Shown here: one piece after another, positions 1 through 9,344 of the stretch
Layout of the letters: every line of letters starts with the position of its first letter
Numbering within the stretch: position 1 is the first letter of the stretch
Assembly (NCBI GenBank): GCA_003024985.2
Contig: PXIH01S0004962.1
Length of the DNA stretch: 13,019 bases
Origin: Euperipatoides rowelli
Taxonomy: Eukaryota > Onychophora > Udeonychophora > Euonychophora > Peripatopsidae
Strand: one strand, 5' to 3'
Position numbers and translations under genes: made by a program
Notes under the pieces: model-generated
Database searches by the model: none
The model's input: the letters and a program-made list of their open reading frames with translations, nothing else
Told to the model about the DNA's origin: nothing

Positions 1-650
1 AAAAAATATTTGGGTCGGTTTATTTTTTTTAGGGTAGGTGGGTTACCGGAAACAAACATATTATTTTATTTGGCCTAACCTTAAGACTACACGGAGCTTA
101 GATCAGACGTGTATGAATAAATTTTACTATAACCCTAAAATCCTATATCTAGATAAAACATTATAAAAGTTGCATGAATTGCATTAAGTCTACTTAACAA
201 AAGACATGAAACATATAATATTAATCAAATTTTAAACTCATACCAGCTTGCAAAAGCTGTCATATTAATTTAAAAAAAGATAAACTATGCATGTTCTTAA
301 AATCCAAACATCCTTCAATTTTATTGACAATTTGCATAAATTTACATCTGGATACAGCTATAATTGGGGATATCTAAATTGCAATCCAACCAGATTACAA
401 GATAATTTTTGGGTGTCATGAATATTGAAACCATAATTTATTTAAGTAGGCTATCTAACCTTTTAATCGGGGGCCATATTAGGGCTAACTCTCTTCAAAG
501 CTAAAATATTTTAAAAAAAACCTAAAATTTTGTTTTTATTAGGCAGTGATCTGAGTTTTGAATCCAAATAGTGCAGTGGATTTTATAAAAAAAACATACA
601 AGGCATTTTAATTAAATAATTTGTAGATTGTGCAACTTAGTCCCTCCCCC
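1..650. other. AT-rich non-coding DNA, no gene seen
   Basis: No supported reading frame on either strand. It contains one TAGGCTA word (447-453) and short A/T runs. The CT-rich patch at 641-652 leads into the hairpin pair described separately. Confidence 0.6.
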
Positions 651-711
651 TCCCAGTTGGTTAAGGGCAACAGTGCTAACTGGGATAAGTTTATTTCCTT
701 CAGAAACTTAT
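651..711. repeat. two consecutive inverted repeats (possible structured element)
   Basis: TCCCAGTT (651-658) pairs with AACTGGGA (678-685) across a 19-nt loop. Immediately afterwards ATAAGTTT (685-692) pairs with AAACTTAT (704-711) across an 11-nt loop. The first loop contains GTTGGTTAAGGGC, somewhat like a tRNA D-arm or SINE A-box. No B-box or cloverleaf can be completed, so I do not call a tRNA. The patch is less AT-rich than its surroundings. Confidence 0.35.
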
Positions 712-1228
712 TTGTCAAAACTAAGTTTTTTAAAACGTGAAAATGAATAGTTTAAGCAAAATTTAAAATTTTCTGATAAATTGACAAAAAAAGTTTTTAA
801 TGGTCTTGCTGATTGCATATTGGATATGAGACATGAAGTTTATAAATTATACTGTATTACCTATATTTTATCTAATTTTTTAAAAAACTAAAAGATCATT
901 AATAATAAAAACAAAAGGCAAAATTAAATAAATGCCTAGCTATTTAAGAATAATAATAAACATTTAATTTTTTTTAAGTACCAGTACCGTACTATATTAC
1001 ATTAAACAAAAAATTTACTCTCCAAACAAAATATAAATCCAGAAATAAAGTCCACTGTTACCATTTTCAAAAAGAAAATAACTCCAGTTAGCTGTTGCTT
1101 GATATAATCAGAAAGATTTCCCAGCCAACATCTTCTGTTTCTTATTTAAAACTTTAAGACACAAACAGATTGAGTATATTTTTGAAAACTATAAGTGATT
1201 GCTTAGCACAGTCTGAATCATCCAAATT
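712..1228. other. AT-rich non-coding DNA, no gene seen
   Basis: No reading frame of note. The only local feature is a CAGTACCGTACT patch near 980-992, one of several CCGGTA/ACCGTA words in the window. Confidence 0.6.
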
Positions 1229-1411
1229 TCACCGGCTTTTTACAGACACACCAGTGGAAAATCTATTTTTAAAATGATGCCTACACCAAGTTTGAAAAGA
1301 AAGTTGTCTGATAAACATATGCAGCTCAGCAGCTGTAGACCTTTTTCCTGCCACCATCATTTCCTTTAGAGATGCCACAATGCAATCAGAGCAATACAAT
1401 ATAATAAGCAC
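1229..1411 (-). other. unrecognised 60-codon minus-strand open frame, possible exon or fragment
   Basis: The frame opens with GTG rather than ATG; the first usable ATG is about 18 codons in. It includes EMMVAGKRSTAAELHMF and RQLSFQTWCRHHFKNRF and ends VKSR before TGA. The amino-acid mix is less biased to Lys/Asn/Ile/Phe than other frames here, and the patch is less AT-rich than its flanks. A possible acceptor (ATCTCTAAAG) precedes the EMM segment. It may be an exon of an unseen gene, a decayed transposon fragment, or chance. I assign no function. Confidence 0.2.
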
Positions 1412-2638
1412 TCAATCATAATAGTACACAAAGTGTCTGAAATTATAACAAATGAAATGCTTTTATTTCATTGTCTAAAGCCAGAAATATTAATGAATTC
1501 AATTCAAAAATTATATGGCTATTTTAAAAAAATTATTAAATTATGCGCATATTAAATTTTTATGGAAGTTTTATTAACTTGGAATAATTCTAGTAAGCCT
1601 ACATGCCTAAAAAGGTGAGTTTGGCAAAGAGAACCTAGAATTTTTTTTAAGGTGGTGGAAATGTTTGATTAAATTAATATAAGTTCACAAATTAGACAAA
1701 TATAAACAGAAAATTTTAAATAAATTAAGGTTATATAAAAAAAAAAAAAGTTAAATAATACTACGGAAGTAATTTAGACACATAGGTACCGTATTATGTT
1801 TTAGTTACCTTACTACAAGTTTTGGGCCTAAAACTTATTTTTTAAATAAATACCAAGTCTGTAACTAATAACAGATTTTGATCTAAAAACTGATATTTAA
1901 TTTAATTTTGATTAGACGTGGGCTATTACAAAATTCACATTTTTTTGACAAAGAGACAGATTTTGCATTTATTTATGACTAGATGTTGTTGTAAAGGCCT
2001 ACTACTTTTTAGCAACGTATTCAAGCAATAGGCTAAGGTATCCGAATGGGCTTTTTCTTATTTTTAAATAAACAATTATCAAAATTTTAAATTATTCCAG
2101 GTGTTAAAATTACAATTCTTTCTCCCAGGTAAAATGAATACACTAACATCCCTTTTCAAAACAACATGCATATTGTATATAAAAAAATTTTGTATAACAA
2201 AAAGTTCTGATTTTTTTTTAAAATCACTTTTACACAAATCAAATTTACTGTATTTAATTGCAAGCATTGTGGAGTCATGTCTGTATATTTACTTTAAATG
2301 TGTTGACTAGAATTTTTAATTTTGTCTTCACTGAATCATGGTCACTAAACTTTTCATTTATAAACTGATCAATAATTAAAATGGCATAATGAATATTATT
2401 ATAGCTCCTTTGAAAGCAACAAAATTTTATTTTTAAATAAGGTGCCCTATGAATAACTAGAAAATTAAAAAGGTTACCCAAGCATAAAATTGGTTACCTG
2501 GAGGCACCCAGACACCTGTTAAATTTGATCTCTGGGTAGATATTAAAAAAAAAAAAAAAAAACTGATTTGAAACAAAAAGGCAAAGTAAAAAAGGTGAAA
2601 AAATAAAAACAAAATAAGTTAATAAATGTTCTAGCATA
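1412..2638. other. AT-rich non-coding DNA with A-runs, no gene seen
   Basis: It contains A13 (1737-1749), A18 (2545-2562) and a TAGGCTA word (2029-2035). Short frames of 62-69 codons at 2079-2481 start with non-ATG codons and are dominated by Lys, Leu, Ile and Phe, so I do not accept them as genes. The stretch before A18 (about 2490-2544) is less AT-rich and could be the 3' tail of an old retroposon. Confidence 0.5.
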
Positions 2639-2646
2639 GGCTAGTG
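2639..2646. repeat. left target-site duplication of the hAT element (GGCTAGTG)
   Basis: This is identical to the 8 bp directly after the element's right end. The target overlapped one of the recurrent TAGGCTA words (2637-2643). Confidence 0.9.
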
Positions 2647-2670
2647 CAGGGATGGCAAATAGGATTTGGT

Positions 2671-2750
2671 CAACGTGCCAAAATTAAAGAAAAGTTGATA
2701 TCATTTTGGCCAGCGTGCCGAAATTAAACAAATGTTGATGTCATTTTTTT
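2671..2750. repeat. two-copy 40-bp tandem repeat inside the hAT element
   Basis: Units 2671-2710 and 2711-2750 align without gaps at about 32 of 40 positions. Each begins CA(A/G)CGTGCC followed by AAATTAAA and GTTGAT. They lie just inside the left terminus, where hAT elements often carry subterminal repeats that bind transposase. Confidence 0.8.
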
Positions 2751-3197
2751 GCGTACCGTACCAATGCTTCCATTGGTACATACAAGTATGTTTATATGGA
2801 ATTTTAATATAAATAAATGGTATTTAAACTAAAGCTAATGTGACATAAAAATAAATTAACAATTTCGTTCGCATGTTATACTATTTCTAAATTTACCCGT
2901 ATGCTGAATATAATACCAAATTAAAGCATCTCTAACTCTAACTGCACCCTGAACCTAAGTTCAACATAAATATTAAAGCACATTTATAAAATAAGTAATG
3001 AATAAAATAACCCACTATGCAACAAATAGAATGCAAGCCTACCTATGATTGGCTGTTTTGGGCTGTTATAAAATGTTACAACTGGGATCCAGACACTATA
3101 TTTCCATTTCATTTCCAACAGCAGCAGTCTCCCTACTATAATCAACGTAATAGCGCTGCAGTTTAGTATATGAAAATAATTCTAGTTTTATGCCATT

Positions 3198-3242
3198 TTA
3201 TTATTACTGGGTTTATTATTATTACTGGTTTATTACTAGTTT
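3198..3242. repeat. short imperfect TTATTACTGGT tandem repeat inside the hAT element
   Basis: About three copies of TTATTACTGG(G)T, the last with an A, separated by TTATTA. It is internal to the transposon and probably a slippage product. Confidence 0.6.
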
Positions 3243-3380
3243 ATAAACAACAAAATATAATACAAATTGCATTTGGCTATCAAATTACACTATCGATGCA
3301 TATTAATTTTATATGATAAAATTTCAATGATAAATTAAAATTTCTTGGCGTGCCAACGAAAATTTCAAACGTGCCATCTT

Positions 3381-3394
3381 TGGCACGCGTGCCA
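3381..3394. repeat. 14-bp perfect palindrome in the hAT right end
   Basis: TGGCACGCGTGCCA equals its own reverse complement. It lies within the right subterminal region, which also holds other GTGCC motifs. It may be part of the transposase-binding region. Confidence 0.6.
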
Positions 3395-3411
3395 CGTATT
3401 TGCCATCGCTG

Positions 3412-3419
3412 GGCTAGTG
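3412..3419. repeat. right target-site duplication of the hAT element (GGCTAGTG)
   Basis: This is an exact copy of the left 8-bp flank and fixes the right boundary of the element at 3411. Confidence 0.9.
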
Positions 3420-4354
3420 TAAAACATTATTTCTGAATTAGGACATTGTTAGATAGGTAGTCTTTAATCCCTAATTTGCAACATGGCTAAAATTACCTAA
3501 TTCTCACTTTCCTAATTAGGGAATTTATAGTTTTAAGGTTTGTTAAATATGACCTTATCTTAACCCCGCCCTCCTTTTTTTTTTAACAATTAGACCTACT
3601 GTAGCTACTACATCATTGGACTTTGAAACGACAGCTCAGATGAAATTAATAATTGTCTAACTCCGAAATGCAAACTTTGTCCATGGTTTGCTGAAAGATA
3701 TTTCTTTTTACTTTGTACCAGTAGTCTGAAAATACTGTAGGACACTAGAATAATAAAGACCAATAAACATTAAAGAAAACTTGATGTCCAGTCTGCATTT
3801 AGAGGAAATTTATTTATTACCACATTAGTTAGTGAAAGTTAAGAAATTAGTCTATCAATTTATTACAATTCTTTTTATAAATGTTTCTTTAAATATCTTT
3901 ATCATATTTTTTAAATATCTTTATCATATTTTTTTTTAAAGTATCTCCAAAACCACAGTAAAGATTTAATACAAACTATGGTAAATTTAGGCTAGTTGAT
4001 ATAATTTTATTAAAATCTAAAAAATGTGTTGTGGTTGGAACAGTATTCCCATGCAGAAAGATCAGTCTTCAATATTAGTTAAAATTCAGGGAATAGCCTA
4101 TGTTTTAAATTAATACAAACATTTTGTCAATGTTGTAGCCTAACCAGATAGTGAAATTTGGACTTTTCAAACAAATCATATCAAGAAAAAGTAAAAAAAA
4201 TTTTATACCAGTTCAACGATTATTGTAGTTAGCATAAAATGTTTAAATTACAACCCATAAAAATGATTAAACGTGTTGTAAATTAAAAATATAATTTTCA
4301 ATTTTTTTAAATAGCTAAGTAGGCTAATCATCTTTATAGTTGTAAGCTTCTCCT
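3420..4354. other. AT-rich non-coding DNA, no gene seen
   Basis: Several CCTAATT/AATTAGG words cluster at 3433-3521, including the palindrome CCTAATTAGG (3511-3520). The 22-bp duplication at 3889-3932 also lies here. No reading frame is supported. Confidence 0.55.
3889..3932. repeat. exact 22-bp tandem duplication
   Basis: Units 3889-3910 and 3911-3932 are identical. Each starts TTAAATATC and ends with ATCATATTTT. This is a simple local duplication in non-coding AT-rich DNA. Confidence 0.85.
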
Positions 4355-4430
4355 CCCCCCCCCAAAAAAAAAAAAAAAAGTTTAATGATTTGTTGTACAA
4401 ATCATTAATAAAATTGTTTTAAAACAATTT
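4355..4430. repeat. C9/A16 tract followed by two adjacent perfect hairpins
   Basis: A run of nine C (4355-4363) passes directly into sixteen A (4364-4379). Next is a 12-bp stem with a 3-nt loop (4382-4408; TTAATGATTTGT against ACAAATCATTAA), then a perfect 20-bp palindrome (4411-4430; AAATTGTTTT/AAAACAATTT). The clustering is unusual even for AT-rich DNA. It may be cruciform-prone DNA or the end of an old repeat. Confidence 0.6.
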
Positions 4431-7340
4431 ATTGCAGTCTCAAAATAGAAAATTGTATATTTAGGATAATTTATATTTACAGTATTATTGGTTTATGTGT
4501 GAATATCAGTTTTATTATCTGCAATTGTAATCAGCACTAAACTTCTGGATGCATGCCAAACGGTAGTATATTAATCTTAAGAAATTATGCCCTAAAATAT
4601 AAAGAGAGTGATTATTGCAATCTTTTTTAAAAACTTTCAATTAAGTATCTTGCCCAGGCATTGGGAGATGATTTATTGTATTTTTTTACCAACAATAAAG
4701 AATGTGTGTTATTATAGGCTAATTAAAATATAAATGTACTATCAAATTAATAATAGGTTACAAACAAATGCGAAAATAGGAAAAAATTAACAAATCCTAG
4801 TTGTAACTACATTAGGCCTGTGTTAAAAATTTAAATTGGCAAAAAAACTTGTTTTATATCAGTGGTAGTTTATGCGACAGAATAGGCGACAAATATGTTG
4901 AATATTTGAGGTCTATCTAAATAAAATAACATCTAGCATAAACCTATTTGTAGGCTATACTTTATATGGAACATGTCTTGCTCTTAAGAAATACATGGAT
5001 TTTATACAGATTGAATCCTGAAATTATTTTTCTAATATTACCCTAACATTTTGTGCCTATTTTATCTAAACAATTATTAAATTAGTCTATAGCAGTTAGT
5101 ACAGTTACACTGTTTAAAAAAATCAGTCAAAAATCCTAGCAAACGCAAGTATTTGAATAGCCATCCTGCAGCTTAACCTTTTACTATTTACTGTTCAAGT
5201 TATACAATTTTTATGTATGAAGTTGAAGAGTTTTTTTTCTTTCTAGTTAAGTTAATTTTAAATAACTTAATTTGTGATTTAGTTGTCCTAAGTTTAAATT
5301 TGATTATTCACAAGAATAAGTAGCTAATTAAGGTTCAACAGTTTTGTTTTAACTTTAGCACAAATAAAGATTAGGCCTATAATTTAGTATAAAAAATATT
5401 CTGTATCTTGAAGCAAATTTCTTGAACTAGTCTAAACTTTTGTTCTATTAATTAATTATGTTTAATTGTGCCTACTGGTTAAATATTCACTTGTATCTTA
5501 AGTGGGGCAAATGGGTATTATTTTTAGATTTTCGAAAATAAATTCTAGGGCCTAATCCGCAAAGATTAAGATATAACTCATTAAGAGACCACTAAAATTT
5601 CAATTTTTAATTACAATTATGGTACCAATAACTGAAATATTATTCCACAGCTTTGCAAAACTCCAAACATTAAAAAAAAAATAAGTACCCAATTGCTATA
5701 TCTCATCCATCAATTTTAAGATTAGAAAAAAATGCTTATTTGATATAATTATTGAACTTAAATAACATACAGTATTTCAACTTAGTGGATTAACAATATT
5801 GTTAGAAATTGAGAAGTTCTTCCCATAAAATAGGCTAAAGTACTATTCATTTCTTTGAATTAAATATGAAGAGAATCTTAAATGTGAAGGGGGGGGGGGA
5901 GCCATCTTAGTACAGTAGGCTTAAAGGAAAGGTTTTAATTGAGAGAATAATCTAATTGTAGTAAATGTTATTTTACTCTAAAGAATTTCACACCAAGGAA
6001 CAATTATTACAACAATCATACTAAATTTCATCAATTTTGTTTTTTAAAAAAAACTTTCCAAATTATGTCACTTAATTATAGGCTATTACAGTCTGCATAC
6101 TGTAAAGTAGGTTAAATCTACTTGCCTAGCAATATTTACTGTACATCCTGTGATGTTAATGACACGTTGTATTTATTAGCCTACAGCTTAAAATAGACTT
6201 GGGTTAAATGTTTCAAAGTCACTATCGTTATTTATTATTAAAATTTAATATTATCATTAGAAAAAAAAAAGTTTAAAATTAACTACAATTCAAGATAGCC
6301 TAATATGATTTTTTTTTAATAGCATTGAACTCAACAAATAGAAAATTATATAATTAAGAGAAAATAATTCAGTGGGGAGAGAAAACAAATTGTTTTTCAA
6401 ATATACAGTATTTGGATTATTTATTCAATCAGTTTTAAATATAAAAAAACGACTAAAAATACTTTTAAAGAAATGTGTTATTTTTAGATTGAACTGTAAT
6501 ATATTATTTCCTCTAAAGAAAATTTGAATGTTCCAGTAACTAACTGATTATTTTAGAAATTTGAACCAATCTTGTGGAACGTTTTTCATTTCCTCTTCCT
6601 CTAGATTCTAATTATACTGAAACCCCCAGTAATTTTACAATCACATAAGCATGGTCATAAAAAAAAACTAATCTAATATACTGAAATTCTAAATTATACA
6701 ACTTTGAAAATGCCATCAAATAAATTATTTAACAAAACAAAACAAATATATTTTATAATTGACAATTTAATCAAATATTTTGATATTTTTTACAGATAAT
6801 AAAATTACGTAAAAGTTTAATATTTCAATATTTTATAGCAAACTTATTTCTTTAAAAAAAAAAAAAAATCCAATATCTTTGTTAAAATTAGTCTTAATAT
6901 TTTCGTTTCAAAGTTTTAATGAATTCCTCACAGACTAATATTTTTTTTAATAAAATAAACATTATCAAGTGATAATTATAAGTCATTTTTTTAATAAATA
7001 TTAACAGAAATAAATAAAATCCATTAAAACTAATAAATTAAGTATAAACATATATCGAAAGTATATACAATATATACATGTTTTTTATGTAAATTATATA
7101 TAACCAAGTTTATATTATGTATTATAATAATTTACATTATATACAATAGCTAAATTTATGTAATATTTTTTATACAAAAATTCCAGACATTATTTCATTT
7201 TTTCCATGTAGAAGTTTTTAAATACAACTAACTGGTTATGCTAAACATTTTCATCTGACCTAATTAAAAAAATAATTCAAATGAAATTAGCAACAAAATG
7301 AATTTTACAATTTTTTTTTCTTTCCCTTTTTTTTTTTAAA
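4431..7340. other. long AT-rich gene desert with many TAGGCTA words
   Basis: About 2.9 kb without a supported reading frame on either strand. It contains TAGGCTA/TAGCCTA at 4715, 4951, 5831, 6079, 6177 and 6296, TAGGCCTA near 5373, a G11 run (5889-5899) and many A/T runs. No transposon ends were found. Confidence 0.6.
7087..7137. repeat. 11-bp inverted repeat in TA-rich DNA
   Basis: ATGTAAATTAT (7087-7097) and ATAATTTACAT (7127-7137) are exact complements with a 29-bp AT-rich spacer, next to ATATAC-type microsatellite sequence. In such low-complexity sequence this may be chance. Confidence 0.4.
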
Positions 7341-7359
7341 GTTTGAGCTTTCGTAGTAC

Positions 7360-7469
7360 TTTATTGACACTCCTCAGCTATGTGGAGAGGAATGCAACCA
7401 TCCAATACAACTTCCGGCCTCCACCATTATTTGCACAGCAATGCAGTATCTTCCCACTAGACTTGAATT
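7360..7469 (-). other. candidate terminal exon or retroposed gene fragment with short 3' end
   Basis: An island of ordinary composition sits in extremely AT-rich DNA. On the minus strand an acceptor-like CACATTTTTTTAG ends at 7470. An open frame follows from 7469, containing FKSSGKILHCCANN, GGGRKLYW and MVAFLST, and closes at TAG (7380-7378). AATAAA follows at 7365-7360, and an A-rich run begins about 20 nt later (7339 downward). This order (acceptor, open frame, stop, poly(A) signal) fits a last exon. The trailing A-run also fits the 3' end of a retroposed copy or a LINE. I do not recognise the peptide, and upstream exons were not identified. Confidence 0.3.
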
Positions 7470-8924
7470 CTAAAAAAATGTGCCCCAAATTAGTGTGTGT
7501 TGCTTAAAATTGTGTTGGAAAAACCTAAACATTAATAAAGACGGGGGCCATACTTAACTATAGAGATTAATTTGAATTTTTTAAAAAAGTTGCAATGATA
7601 AAAATAATATAAATTAATTTAAGATGGATGGGCAAATTTTTTTAAATGTTAAAATGTCACTTTTTTTTTTTTTTAAATTATATAAATTTGCTTCAATTTT
7701 TGACACTGGTTGAGATGATATTTAAATAAGATTAACTCAACATATCCTGAATGAAAATTAATTATTTCTATACCTTAATGTATTATGTAATTTGTTTATA
7801 CTGTGCATTACATATAAACAAAACTTTAAAATTTGTGTGACCATCAGCGATTTAATTTAACTTGTGTTTTCGTATTATTCTCGAATATCAATTCAAAATA
7901 ATTTTTTCAATAGGCTGCAATATATTTAGACGGTGAAAATGATGTGTCACCAACCTAAGTCTGAAGTGTACATAAAATGTCAAATGGATAAATTAAAACT
8001 ACACTTTCCATATATATGTTTAAAAGGCTACATTATGTCATTTATTCACAATTTGTATTCTTGATATGAACATTTTGTACCTTTATGCAAATAAATATAA
8101 CATATTTTCTTATATAAAATAGTCTTCAATGTACTTGGGCTATGAAATAAATATCTCTCCACAATAAAAAATGACATTAAATCATGTCTAGTTCACAAGA
8201 TGGCGCTATTTACAAACTGGTTTCAGCACGGACCTTTTTTTCCCTGTTTCTTTTTTTTTTTATACTTTTTTTATCCATTTTTTTTTTAATTTTTTAAATA
8301 TTGTTGCGAAGAATGACTAAAAAGATATTGACCGTTTTTTCCTAGGTTCATGCAAACAGACTTTACAAACAAATCAACATATTTTTTTTTGTTTTCTCCT
8401 AATAATTACGACTACCGGTAGAAGGTTCTATAAACATTAGAAAACTTAAAGCTCGCGGCTAGAAATTTTCAAAGTCAATAGGTATTTTACAATCGTCAAT
8501 TATATTCACATGATTAACATACAAACGTGATTTTAAGCCTTCACACATTGTTATCACGTAAAAGGAACAAGACTTTAGGCCTACTGTTTTAAAGGGAACT
8601 AGTCTAGATAACCACTAAATTCACAGAGTCAAGGTTTGGTTTCACTATTTTTTTTAAAAAAAAATTCAATAGCAATAACGTTAGACGTAATGCACTAGAA
8701 ATAAAGGCTTAGATTGTTGATCAAATCGATTTAATATTAATCATATATTGTTAAAATTCCACTGCAAGCAATCTCTTTTACTATTTTTTTTCCTTGCAAT
8801 ATACAAAAAAATTAAGCTAATTTCTTGAAAGCCATTATCTGAGAATCTAGTGGTTATTTTTACATGTTAAAAAATTCCCTTTTTTAAGCTAGGCTAATAT
8901 TTATCAATGTAAGGAGAATGCTCT
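7470..8924. other. AT-rich non-coding DNA downstream of Sprouty, no gene seen
   Basis: It contains T14 (7661-7674), a pyrimidine-rich stretch at 8232-8300 and an isolated CAAGATGGCGCT at about 8198-8209 that matches the YY1 core. No reading frame is supported. If Sprouty uses a distal poly(A) site, part of this would be 3'UTR. Confidence 0.5.
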
Positions 8925-8930
8925 TTTATT
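8925..8930 (-). terminator. candidate poly(A) signal for the Sprouty transcript
   Basis: TTTATT on the plus strand reads AATAAA on the minus strand. It is the first canonical AATAAA I find downstream of the Sprouty stop, giving a 3'UTR of roughly 420-440 nt. Further AATAAA copies occur at 8041-8046 and 7360-7365. In DNA this AT-rich the hexamer also occurs by chance. Confidence 0.35.
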
Positions 8931-9344
8931 TTAATGGTATCTACAAAAACAACAATAATAATAATAGAAATAAAATATTTAAAAAAAAAAAAGTATCAAG
9001 ACTATTAATTATTATCATAGTTATGAGTAGGCTTTATAACTGGACTGTATTGTCCAATCACTTACATTGTATACTTGAAGATATACTGTAATACTTGAAA
9101 TACAGCTAGCTGATCGTCGTTTATCTGACCGGTAAATATACACTGTATATATCCATAAATGAATAAACCTTGGTGGTGCATTCCACGGCGGAAAATGTAC
9201 AGCACCCAGTTTATACTGATCTGGGTATATTAAATCCATTCCATTAATTTTTTCTGAATTTAAGGCACTTCCATCCTGATCCTAATATCACCAATCCAAG
9301 GCACACACGGGGTAAGGTAGCATATTAGACAAACTGCATATCTG
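8931..9344 (-). other. probable Sprouty 3' untranslated region
   Basis: This non-coding stretch follows the Sprouty stop. It includes an AAT/AAC triplet microsatellite near 8949-8965. A 72-codon minus-strand frame (9021-9239) passes through it, beginning within DLIYPDQYKLG. It lacks family resemblance and ends in AT-rich sequence, so I treat it as untranslated rather than a gene. Confidence 0.4.

Larger units (their letters stand above)
2647..3411. mobile_element. non-autonomous hAT-type DNA transposon (765 bp)
   Basis: The left end reads CAGGGATGGCAAATA. The right end, reverse-complemented, reads CAGCGATGGCAAATA, a 14/15 match of the CAGNG(A/G)TGGCAAA type typical of hAT termini. The element is flanked by a perfect 8-bp duplication, GGCTAGTG, the size expected for hAT insertion. 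GTGCC-containing subterminal motifs recur at both ends (near 2674, 2714, 3349, 3370 and 3387) and may be transposase-binding repeats. There is no long reading frame, so it would depend on a transposase from elsewhere. The intact duplication and matching ends suggest a fairly recent insertion. Confidence 0.9.

Noticed and set aside
2079-2481. Three frames of 62-69 codons on both strands
   Set aside because: All begin with non-ATG codons, overlap one another on opposite strands and have low-complexity AT-driven composition.
2490-2562. Possible SINE or LINE tail ending in A18
   Set aside because: Only the A-run and slightly higher GC support it. No target-site duplication or recognisable promoter boxes were found, and A-runs are common throughout.
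3433-3521. Cluster of CCTAATT/AATTAGG words as homeodomain sites
   Set aside because: TAATT-type motifs are expected often in DNA this AT-rich, and there is no gene nearby to anchor a regulatory claim.
9021-9239. 72-codon minus-strand frame downstream of Sprouty
   Set aside because: It shows no family resemblance and ends in AT-rich sequence. An exon ending at CCAAG|GTTTAT (about 9177) was considered, but its phase does not join the 7469 island in an open frame using the better acceptor.
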